Source: an uncultured Lachnospiraceae bacterium (lineage in GTDB: Bacteria; Bacillota; Clostridia; Lachnospirales; Lachnospiraceae). Taken from it: a stretch of 6,850 nucleotides of DNA. Position numbers and translations under genes: made by a program. The notes under the pieces were generated by a model. It was not told the DNA's origin. It did not search any database and saw only the letters and a program-made list of their open reading frames with translations. Below, in pieces: positions 1 to 5,549 of the stretch. Location of the stretch: NCBI GenBank assembly GCA_905236615.1, contig CAJORC010000228.1:1-6850 (forward strand), written 5' to 3'. Positions within the stretch are counted from its first letter, which is position 1. Each line of letters begins with the position of its first letter.

Positions 1-1
1 A

Positions 2-790
2 GGTCAGGAACTTATCTATGATGATGCGGCAGAATGGTATGTGCGCACAAGGGGAATCTCCGCAGAGGATATGAATAAGACTCTCAATGCAATGTGCGTA
101 AACAACAGAAGAAACGCCTCTGTCAATCCCCTCGCTATCGAGAGAACAACCTATGAAGAGCTTGCAGAAAAAGCAGGAATGACACTTGATGAGTATATGA
201 ACTCACCTTACAATCCGAAGATGGGTGATTTCTTAAGAGCAGGCGGACTTGAATTGAAGTGTGACGGAGCCGCAGCATGTATCGTATGCGCAACCGAGAA
301 GATCCCGGAGATCGCAAAGAACTTAAAGCACAAGCCCATCGAAGTCGTTGGTATCGGAAGTGCGGCATGCGAGGCAACAACACCTCATTTCGAGGTACGC
401 GCAACCGAGGAAGCAGTAAAGCAGGTTTACGAGTCAACAGGACTTTCCGGAGATGATCTCGACCTCTTCTTTGCAAATGACTTCATCATAACATCACACC
501 TTGTTTCGGCGGAGATCGCAGGATACCTTCCTTACGGTGAAGGCTGGAAATACATCTGCGACGGACGTACTGCATGGGACGGTGATAAGCCCATCAACTC
601 AAACGGCGGAAGAACATCTTTCGGACACGCTCACGCAGCATCAGGTCTTGCAGATATGTATGAGGCATGCAAGCAGATGTGGAATGAGTGCGGAGAACGT
701 CAGGTAAAGAAACTTCCGAAAACAACAATGCTTCGCGGATATGGCGGTGCACAGAACGTAGCCGCTATCATCATTCGGACAATGGATTGA
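2..790 (+). CDS. Thiolase-like protein (SCP2/archaeal-type thiolase fold), 5' end missing
   Basis: The reading frame is open to the left edge, so this is the C-terminal 262 residues of a protein that normally has about 390; the true start and the nucleophilic cysteine region lie outside. It resembles the SCP2-type/archaeal thiolases found beside DUF35 proteins: a middle segment with NNRRNASVNP, then CDGAAA, and a thiolase C-terminal domain with NSNGG followed by GHAHAASG (His codon 626-628, matching the catalytic His of the GHP motif). Family members make or cleave beta-ketoacyl-CoA in the cytoplasm. Two motifs are altered: the SCP2-type HDCF box reads NDFI (476-487), and the C-terminal CxGG-like segment reads GYGG (737-748) with no cysteine. 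The DUF35 gene starts 14 nt downstream, and such proteins usually form a complex with the thiolase. Thiolase-fold membership is fairly sure; the reaction is not. It could be a non-classical acyltransferase rather than an acetoacetyl-CoA thiolase. Confidence 0.85.
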   Translation, partial: GQELIYDDAAEWYVRTRGISAEDMNKTLNAMCVNNRRNASVNPLAIERTTYEELAEKAGMTLDEYMNSPYNPKMGDFLRAGGLELKCDGAAACIVCATEKIPEIAKNLKHKPIEVVGIGSAACEATTPHFEVRATEEAVKQVYESTGLSGDDLDLFFANDFIITSHLVSAEIAGYLPYGEGWKYICDGRTAWDGDKPINSNGGRTSFGHAHAASGLADMYEACKQMWNECGERQVKKLPKTTMLRGYGGAQNVAAIIIRTMD

Positions 791-796
791 AGGAGG
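791..796 (+). promoter_or_regulatory. Ribosome binding site fixing the DUF35 start
   Basis: A perfect AGGAGG lies 8 nt before the ATG at 805, directly after the thiolase stop codon. It supports the start at 805 over the in-frame GTG at 688, which lies inside the thiolase gene and would add 39 residues of out-of-frame thiolase sequence. Confidence 0.85.
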
Positions 797-804
797 GGCT
801 GACG

Positions 805-1227
805 ATGGCTATAAAGTTAGAAAAGATAGTTGAAAAATTTTATTTATCTTTAGAAGAAGGAAAGATAATGGGACGTAAATGCCCAAAATGCGGACACGTT
901 GAGTTCCCGCCTGTATATGCCTGCAATGAGTGCGGAAATTATGAGACGGAATGGGTAGAGCTCAGCGGGAAAGCAAAGCTTCATTCAATAGTACTTCCGG
1001 CTGCGCTTTCATCAAAGCCCGAGTACAAGAAGATGGGAAAGTACGCTTACGGAGAAGTTGAAATAGAAGAAGGAACAAGACTCAATGCTGTAGTACGCGG
1101 CATCAGCAAGAAGAACCGTGCTGAACTCAGCGAGAAGCTTCCGCTTAACATTCACGCTTCAATAATCGACCGTGACGGCGGATTCAAGACAGTTGTTTTT
1201 GATCTTGATGATGAATATTTAAATTGA
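805..1227 (+). CDS. Zn-ribbon/OB-fold protein, DUF35 family (thiolase partner)
   Basis: This 140-residue protein has the DUF35 layout: a short N-terminal helix, a rubredoxin-like zinc ribbon with CPKCG and CNECG (Cys 26, 29, 40 and 43), then an OB-fold of about 90 residues. Length is normal for the family. DUF35 proteins are not enzymes by themselves. In archaeal acetoacetyl-CoA thiolase/HMG-CoA synthase complexes and in the PhlABC acetyltransferase, they bridge a thiolase and a second condensing enzyme and help form a shared CoA/pantetheine site. Its position 14 nt after a thiolase-like gene fits that role exactly. I infer that it binds the upstream thiolase and perhaps accepts the pantetheine arm of the ACP encoded next. 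The start at 805 is set by AGGAGG 8 nt upstream. A second condensing enzyme is not in the window but could lie to the left. Confidence 0.88.
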   Translation: MAIKLEKIVEKFYLSLEEGKIMGRKCPKCGHVEFPPVYACNECGNYETEWVELSGKAKLHSIVLPAALSSKPEYKKMGKYAYGEVEIEEGTRLNAVVRGISKKNRAELSEKLPLNIHASIIDRDGGFKTVVFDLDDEYLN

Positions 1228-1257
1228 TTTAAGCGAATATACAGAGGAGATATAAAA

Positions 1258-1497
1258 ATGAGCAGAGAAGAAATTTTAAGTCAGGTTTTGGAAATGGTAG
1301 CTATGTCATACAAGAAGGATGTATCTGAGCTTTCAGAGACAACATCTTTCAAGACGGATTTAAACGGAGCATCAGTACAGATGGTAGCTCTTGTATCGGA
1401 GATCGAGAACGAGCTTGATGTTGCACTTATGCTTGCCGATGCCAGCGCATGTGAGACAATCGCAGATCTGGTAACTCTTATTGAAGAGGAAATGTGA
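1258..1497 (+). CDS. Acyl carrier protein-like protein with atypical attachment motif
   Basis: A 79-residue acidic, helical protein of normal ACP length and pattern: amphipathic helix 1, a loop ending in DL at residues 34-35, then the helix-2 segment GASVQMVAL and an acidic C-terminal helix ending in EEEM. By alignment, Ser39 (codon 1372-1374) is the likely 4'-phosphopantetheine site. The usual DSL motif reads ASV here: the conserved Asp before the serine is Ala and the following Leu is Val. ACPs carry growing or finished acyl chains as thioesters. This one sits between a thiolase/DUF35 pair and a phosphate acyltransferase, so it is probably dedicated to this pathway and not the housekeeping AcpP of fatty acid synthesis. 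The ribosome binding site is AGAGGAGA at 1243-1250. The fold call is fairly sure; whether the serine is modified is unknown. Confidence 0.82.
   Translation: MSREEILSQVLEMVAMSYKKDVSELSETTSFKTDLNGASVQMVALVSEIENELDVALMLADASACETIADLVTLIEEEM
1483..1490 (+). promoter_or_regulatory. Ribosome binding site for the phosphate acyltransferase, inside the ACP gene
   Basis: GAAGAGGA lies within the last ACP codons, 8 nt before the ATG at 1499. It supports that ATG as the start rather than the TTG at 1481, and implies translational coupling of the two genes. Confidence 0.7.
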
Positions 1498-1498
1498 A

Positions 1499-2506
1499 AT
1501 GAGTGTTATAGACAGAATTTTTGAGAAGGCAAAAACGAATCCCCAGAGGGTTGCATTTCCGGAAGCATTAAACGAAAAAATGATGCAGGCAGCTTATGAG
1601 GCAGGCTCAGAGGGCTGCATCATCCCTATCCTTGTGGGAAACGAAGATGAGATAAAAAAAGCGATTTCCGAGAGAGGATATAAAGAAGACGTTTTCAGGA
1701 TCGTTGATGTAAATAATGAAGATTACAAGGTAAGTCTTATAGAAAAGTATACTGCACTTCCTGAGACGAGACTTAAGGAAAAGGCTCTCAGACGCAGAAT
1801 GGAAGACAAGCTTCAGTATGCAATGGTAATGCAGGCGGTTGATGAAGCGGACGTTACATTTGCAGGTATCGATTATACAACAGAGGACGTGCTCCTTGCA
1901 GGACAGATGATCATCGGAATGAAAGAAGGACTCGCAACTATTTCAAGTATCGGCCTTTGCGACATTCCGGGATATGAGGGAAGTGAAGGTTCACTTCTTG
2001 CAATCGGTGACAGTGCAGTCTGCACAAACCCGAATTCCGAGCAGCTTGCAAGCATCGCTATCGCAGCATGCGACACGGTTAAGTCGCTTCTTGACTGGGA
2101 ACCCAGATGCGCATGTGTAAGCTATTCAACACTCGGAAGCGGACAGGGAGAGCTTATTGATAAAGTTACCGAAGCAGTCAGGATCGCAAATGAATTAAGA
2201 CCTGACCTTGCAATAGACGGAGAATTCCAGCTCGATGCTGCGATCAATCCGGCAGTGGCTGAAAAGAAAGTAAAGAGGGAGAGCAAAGTTGCAGGAAAGG
2301 CAAATGTTGTTATCTGGCCTGACCTCAATGTAGGAAACGTTGCCGTTAAGCTTATCCAGCAGTTCGGACATGCTGATGCCTACGGTCCGATGCTTCAGGG
2401 CTTCAGAAAAGTCGTATGCGACTGCTCAAGAAGCGCACCGGTTTCGGAGCTTAAAGGCAATATCATAATCAGCGCAGTAAGGGCTGCGGGCGAGAAGTGT
2501 AGGTAA
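1499..2506 (+). CDS. Phosphate acetyl/butyryltransferase family protein (Pta/Ptb)
   Basis: A 335-residue cytoplasmic acyltransferase of the PTA_PTB family, which interconverts acyl-CoA plus phosphate with acyl-phosphate plus CoA. Visible family motifs are RVAFPE near residue 17, SYSTLGSG at 208-215, DGEFQLDAA at 240-248, PDLNVGN at 274-280, AYGPMLQG at 294-301 and a Ser-Arg pair at 310-311, the position of the catalytic Ser-Arg in acetyl-type Pta. Length and C-terminal motifs look closer to Pta (about 330 residues) than to classical clostridial Ptb (about 300). The next gene, however, encodes a butyrate kinase-type enzyme, not acetate kinase, so the substrate is probably longer than acetyl. 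The start at 1499 leaves one base after the ACP stop, so the two are almost certainly translated together. The ACP neighbour raises the possibility that acyl-ACP is a donor or acceptor, as for PlsX. Family is certain; chain-length preference is not. Confidence 0.9.
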   Translation: MSVIDRIFEKAKTNPQRVAFPEALNEKMMQAAYEAGSEGCIIPILVGNEDEIKKAISERGYKEDVFRIVDVNNEDYKVSLIEKYTALPETRLKEKALRRRMEDKLQYAMVMQAVDEADVTFAGIDYTTEDVLLAGQMIIGMKEGLATISSIGLCDIPGYEGSEGSLLAIGDSAVCTNPNSEQLASIAIAACDTVKSLLDWEPRCACVSYSTLGSGQGELIDKVTEAVRIANELRPDLAIDGEFQLDAAINPAVAEKKVKRESKVAGKANVVIWPDLNVGNVAVKLIQQFGHADAYGPMLQGFRKVVCDCSRSAPVSELKGNIIISAVRAAGEKCR

Positions 2507-2535
2507 TTCCAAACCGGAGGAGAGAAAATAAATAA

Positions 2536-3651
2536 ATGAAAGAATACAAAGTATTTACCATAAATCCCGGTTCGACTTCCACGAAGATCGCGCTCTTCAA
2601 GGGCGAAGAATGCCTTTACAGCGCAAATGTTTCACACGATGCGGCAGAGCTTGCAAAGTATGAAAGCATCAGCGACCAGCTTCCTTACAGAAGAAAGATG
2701 ATCTTTGACCTGCTTAAGGAAGCAAATGTTTCGATAGATGACGTGGATGCATTTGTCGGAAGAGGCGGCGGACTTTTTGCAATGGAGGGCGGAACATACG
2801 AGGTGGATGAGCTTCTTCTGGAGCATGCAAGGACAATGGCAAACGGTGTTATACATCCTGCAGCCCTTGGACCTCAGCTTGCTGCAGAATTTGCATCAGC
2901 TAACGGTGCAAAGGCAATGGTCGTAAATCCGCCTGATGTTGATGAGTATCAGGATCTTGCGAGAATGACAGGTATAAAGGGCGTTTACCGTCTTGCACAT
3001 CTTCATTCCTTAAACCTCAAAGAAACTGCTATCCGTCACAGCAAAAACGTTCTTCATAAAAAATATGAGGAAGCAAATTATATCGTCTGCCATATCGGCG
3101 GAGGAATATCCGTCTCGGCTCACCGCGAGGGAAAAATGGTTGACGGATTTGATATCGTCGGCGGGGAAGGCCCGATGGCTCCCACACGATGCGGAAGCAT
3201 TTCGGTCGCAAATCTTATTTCTTATATGAAAAAGAACGAACTCACGATAGCTGATGTGAAGCCTCTTATAACGAAGACGGGAGGATTTGTAAGCCACACC
3301 GGAATCTCTGATGCCATAGAGCTTAAGAAGCGTATTGCAGATGGTGACAAATATGCGGAAATGGTATGGAACACGATGATCTATCAGATCGAAAAATGTA
3401 TCGGTTCAATGGCTGCTGTTCTTCACGGAAAAGTAGATGCTATTCTCTTAGGCGGCGGAATGGTGTATAATAAAGATCTTGTCGGTCAGATCAAAGAAAC
3501 CTGTTCCTTTATCGCACCTGTATTTGCATATCCGGGAGAATTCGAAATGGAAGCAATGGCAGCGGGCGCAGTCCGTGTAATGAACGGTGAGGAGAAACTT
3601 AAGAGATACACGGGAAAGCCTATCTTCAGCGGTTTTGAATGGGATAAATGA
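2536..3651 (+). CDS. buk: Butyrate kinase-type acyl kinase
   Basis: A 371-residue ASKHA-superfamily kinase that transfers phosphate between butyryl- (or branched acyl-) phosphate and ADP, giving ATP and the free acid, or the reverse. It shows the N-terminal phosphate loop NPGSTSTK (10-17), GRGGG (75-79), the EGGTYEV segment, HIGGGISVSAH in the second half, GEGPMAP, LLGGG near the adenosine site, and the C-terminal YPGEFEMEAMAAGA block. These match butyrate kinase better than acetate kinase. Some usual Buk positions differ, for example HSLN where HALN is common. The ribosome binding site GGAGGAG (2516-2522) is 13 nt before the ATG, slightly long but strong. With the Pta/Ptb-family gene 29 nt upstream it forms a phosphotransacylase/kinase pair. 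Branched-chain or other short acids are possible substrates. Confidence 0.93.
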   Translation: MKEYKVFTINPGSTSTKIALFKGEECLYSANVSHDAAELAKYESISDQLPYRRKMIFDLLKEANVSIDDVDAFVGRGGGLFAMEGGTYEVDELLLEHARTMANGVIHPAALGPQLAAEFASANGAKAMVVNPPDVDEYQDLARMTGIKGVYRLAHLHSLNLKETAIRHSKNVLHKKYEEANYIVCHIGGGISVSAHREGKMVDGFDIVGGEGPMAPTRCGSISVANLISYMKKNELTIADVKPLITKTGGFVSHTGISDAIELKKRIADGDKYAEMVWNTMIYQIEKCIGSMAAVLHGKVDAILLGGGMVYNKDLVGQIKETCSFIAPVFAYPGEFEMEAMAAGAVRVMNGEEKLKRYTGKPIFSGFEWDK

Positions 3652-3652
3652 T

Positions 3653-4162
3653 ATGAGCGAAAAAACTATAAATAAATTAACACTTGCATTGGGAATTGCT
3701 CTTCTTCCGCCGATATGGGCGGTGCTTTCAGCCCTTGTTGGAATTACAACAGGGGCTGTTGCTCTGATATGTGCGGGAGTTTATGTGGCAAACGGCAATA
3801 AGGCTTCCGACGCATTAAAGATGGCGATAGGGTTTCTCTGCGGAGATATCTGGGCAGTCATAGCGATCTTTATAATGGAGAAACTTCCTTTTAATCCGAG
3901 TGCCGAACTGTACGGGACTCTTTTTCTGATGGGAGGAATTGCGGTTCTTATCGGAGAGAGCGTACCGAGATTTATCTTCACGCCGGCATGGCTTTGCGGA
4001 TGGGCTATCGGTCTTACGATAATGGGACCGCTTGCGGTTGCCGATATTGGAACCCTTCCGGTACAGATTGCTGTTGCGATGATCGCAGGAGTCGTTTATG
4101 TCGGGATCGGAGTGGACGCATTCCAGAAATTTCTTTGCAGGATGTTAAGGAAAGCGGAGTAA
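3653..4162 (+). CDS. DUF1097 family integral membrane protein
   Basis: A 169-residue, very hydrophobic protein with five or six predicted membrane helices (about 10-30, 32-47, 55-76, 88-103, 111-130 and 136-154) and a basic C-terminal tail. The spacing and the GDIWAVIAIF helix resemble the DUF1097 family, which includes Escherichia coli YcdZ; length fits. Function of the family is unknown. The ATG at 3653 is one base after the buk stop, with no good ribosome binding site of its own, so translation probably depends on buk. An upstream in-frame start at 3587 would lie inside buk and is unlikely. Sharing an operon with acyl-phosphate enzymes suggests, without proof, a role in moving or sensing a short-chain acid or related metabolite across the membrane. 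Confidence 0.72.
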   Translation: MSEKTINKLTLALGIALLPPIWAVLSALVGITTGAVALICAGVYVANGNKASDALKMAIGFLCGDIWAVIAIFIMEKLPFNPSAELYGTLFLMGGIAVLIGESVPRFIFTPAWLCGWAIGLTIMGPLAVADIGTLPVQIAVAMIAGVVYVGIGVDAFQKFLCRMLRKAE

Positions 4163-4167
4163 GAATA

Positions 4168-4896
4168 ATGCCAATAGGAGTAATAGTCAACACTTTATCT
4201 ATCATTATAGGAGGAGTAATCGGAGCAGCTGCCGGTAATGCCCTGTCAGATGATTTCAAGGAAAAACTGACCATGGTTTTCGGCTGCTGTGCTATGTCGA
4301 TGGGAATAAGTTCTATAGTGCTTATGAAGAATATGCCGGCAGTTGTTTTTTCGGTAATAATCGGAACTGCGATCGGCATCTGCATAAAACTCGGAGAGAA
4401 TATAAACAAGGCTGCGGGCGGTATGCAGAAGGTCATCGGAAAGATAATTAAAAGCAATAAGAGTTCAAATGATGAAGCATACACAACTGCACTCGTTACT
4501 GCGATAGTCCTCTTCTGTGCAAGCGGAACGGGAATCTACGGTTCCATCGTTTCGGGCATGACAGGAGATCACAGCATACTGATCGCAAAGTCGATCCTCG
4601 ATCTCTTTACAGCACTTATCTTTGCCTGCAGTCTGGGAGCGGTTGTCTGCGCTGTAGCCGTTCCGCAGTTCGTTATCTTCATGCTGCTTTTCCTGTTGGC
4701 AGGCGTGATATATCCTATGACGAATGAGACGATGATCGCCGACTTCAAGGCGTGCGGCGGATTCCTGCTCCTTGCCACTGGATTCAGAATGATAAAAGTC
4801 AAGATGTTCCCTGTTGCGGATATGATACCGTCGATGATACTTGTTATGCCTGTAAGTTATTTATGGGTGAGCTTTGTACTGCCGCTGGTATCCTGA
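4168..4896 (+). CDS. DUF554 family integral membrane protein (YdfK/YqgA-like)
   Basis: A 242-residue polytopic membrane protein with about seven hydrophobic segments (roughly 4-24, 35-53, 56-74, 106-128, 142-164, 166-184 and 214-240). It has the DUF554 hallmarks: a glycine-rich first helix beginning MPIGVIVNTLSIIIGG, a GTAIG-containing helix, and ASGTGIYGS in the middle. A polar lysine-rich loop (about 80-104) divides the two halves. The family is widespread in Firmicutes and Proteobacteria as a possible membrane transporter of unknown substrate. The ATG at 4168 is preceded by GCGGAG 8 nt upstream and lies 5 nt after the previous stop. A longer reading from 3988 would overlap the DUF1097 gene and is rejected. 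It is the last gene of the operon, followed by a terminator 10 nt after the stop. Confidence 0.85.
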   Translation: MPIGVIVNTLSIIIGGVIGAAAGNALSDDFKEKLTMVFGCCAMSMGISSIVLMKNMPAVVFSVIIGTAIGICIKLGENINKAAGGMQKVIGKIIKSNKSSNDEAYTTALVTAIVLFCASGTGIYGSIVSGMTGDHSILIAKSILDLFTALIFACSLGAVVCAVAVPQFVIFMLLFLLAGVIYPMTNETMIADFKACGGFLLLATGFRMIKVKMFPVADMIPSMILVMPVSYLWVSFVLPLVS

Positions 4897-4906
4897 CATG
4901 AATTGA

Positions 4907-4950
4907 AAAAACCACTCTAAGTTTGAGGCTTAGGGCGGTTTTTGTGTTTT
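4907..4950 (+). terminator. Rho-independent terminator, probably bidirectional
   Basis: Arms 4907-4921 and 4929-4943 pair (A5-CC with GG-T5, one A/C mismatch, then CTCTAAG with CTTAGGG including one G-U), with a 7-nt loop at 4922-4928. The 3' arm runs into TTTTTGTGTTTT. On the minus strand the same stem is followed by six T, so it can also stop transcription from the convergent gene at 5043-5384. Confidence 0.9.
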
Positions 4951-5042
4951 AAAAGTTACGCATTAACATTTTGGAACCAGCTGATAACAGAGTATATATC
5001 CGGGCGAACGAAGAGGAATAGTAAGGAAGAACTCATATTTGA

Positions 5043-5384
5043 TCATGACGGAGTACACACGGCGAGTTCATGACAGCCGGAAATCGGATTAAGAGTTACC
5101 TGCAGCTCTAAATCTGCCTTTTTGGTCTTTTCGAGGCAGAGCGTTACATTCCGCATATCACTGAAGTCAACATGGCTGAGGGCGTCCTCGTAGCTGCTGC
5201 CGCTTGCGATCTTTCTGTCGAGAAGACGTTTGTGGAGCAGTTCGGGGTCTGCCTTTAGGGATATCGTATAATCAGCGAGATACGAAAGTCCGCGCCAGCC
5301 GTCTTCGTTAAGAAGAAGATAATTTTCTTCGCTGTAATCAGCTTCTACATCTATTCCGTTTATGTTAACATAATGTCTGATCAT
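5043..5384 (-). CDS. Remnant nucleoside/nucleotide kinase-like protein lacking its P-loop core
   Basis: A 113-residue minus-strand frame. Residues 1-20 look like the N-terminus of a clostridial nucleoside/nucleotide kinase-like protein (uridine kinase/PRK-type P-loop family; NINGIDVEADYSEE). From residue 21 it jumps to that family's C-terminal part: NYLLLNEDGWRGL, DYTISLKADPELLHKRLLDRKI (residues about 39-60) and FSDMRNVTLCLEKT. The Walker A loop, the Asp/His segment and everything between, about 150 residues in full-length relatives as I recall them, are absent, so it should not bind ATP. The frame is intact across the join near 5319-5330, which points to an in-frame internal deletion. A good ribosome binding site (AAGGGG, 10 nt before the ATG) remains. 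Codon use looks normal for the region. It may be a decaying pseudogene or a small protein kept for another role. The last 18 residues are not recognised. Confidence 0.65.
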   Translation of the reverse strand: MIRHYVNINGIDVEADYSEENYLLLNEDGWRGLSYLADYTISLKADPELLHKRLLDRKIASGSSYEDALSHVDFSDMRNVTLCLEKTKKADLELQVTLNPISGCHELAVCTPS

Positions 5385-5418
5385 AGTTAAAATACCCCTT
5401 TGGACTTATAATATTTAT

Positions 5419-5447
5419 ATTATACAGTAAATCTGACATAAATTTAA
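5419..5447 (-). promoter_or_regulatory. Possible promoter of the minus-strand kinase remnant
   Basis: On the minus strand a perfect TATAAT (5419-5424) lies 35 nt before the start codon. The -35 at 17 nt spacing is weak (TTAAAT, 5442-5447). The region is very AT-rich, so chance matches are likely. Confidence 0.3.
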
Positions 5448-5458
5448 CGAAAATATAA

Positions 5459-5487
5459 TTGAAAAGTTCTTCCATATTATATATAAT
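5459..5487 (+). promoter_or_regulatory. Sigma-A type promoter of pfk
   Basis: TTGAAA (5459-5464) and a perfect TATAAT (5482-5487) are separated by 17 nt, close to the housekeeping consensus. Transcription would start near 5494, giving a leader of about 55 nt before the pfk start. This is the best promoter in the window. Confidence 0.75.
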
Positions 5488-5516
5488 AAAATGACGGATT
5501 TTGAGGAATTATTTTT

Positions 5517-5531
5517 TTGAAAGCGTTAAGA
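5517..5531 (+). promoter_or_regulatory. cre-like site (possible CcpA operator) in the pfk leader
   Basis: TTGAAAGCGTTAAGA matches the catabolite-responsive element consensus WTGNAANCGNWNNCW at all specified positions but one (G instead of the final C). It lies about 24 nt past the predicted start of transcription, between promoter and ribosome binding site. CcpA control of glycolytic genes is known in Firmicutes. Whether the site acts here is inference. Confidence 0.4.
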
Positions 5532-5549
5532 TAGAAAAGAGGATGTGCT

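Noticed and set aside
135..476. 113-codon minus-strand frame, rich in Arg and Leu
   Set aside because: Antisense shadow of the thiolase-like gene with no plausible motif.
3010..3297. 95-codon minus-strand frame
   Set aside because: Antisense to the well-supported butyrate kinase gene; no motif.
3587..3652. Upstream extension of the DUF1097 gene into buk
   Set aside because: The added 22 residues are out-of-frame buk sequence; the ATG at 3653 directly follows the buk stop and gives the expected N-terminus.
3988..4167. 60-residue N-terminal extension of the DUF554 gene
   Set aside because: It overlaps the DUF1097 gene in another frame, is Cys/Arg-rich and unlike a membrane protein; the ATG at 4168 has a ribosome binding site and gives the normal family length.
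4014..4484. 156-codon minus-strand frame
   Set aside because: It lies wholly antisense to the DUF1097 and DUF554 genes, which have clear membrane-protein character and ribosome binding sites; a reverse-frame shadow.
4897..5042. Possible small RNA or riboswitch between the DUF554 gene and the kinase remnant
   Set aside because: Apart from the terminator hairpin I see no conserved riboswitch-like folding or promoter in this short gap.
4963..5046. 27-codon minus-strand frame whose ATG overlaps the stop of the kinase remnant (ATGA)
   Set aside because: It has no ribosome binding site of its own and no recognisable motif, and is short enough to be chance; it could also be a frameshifted tail of the decayed kinase.
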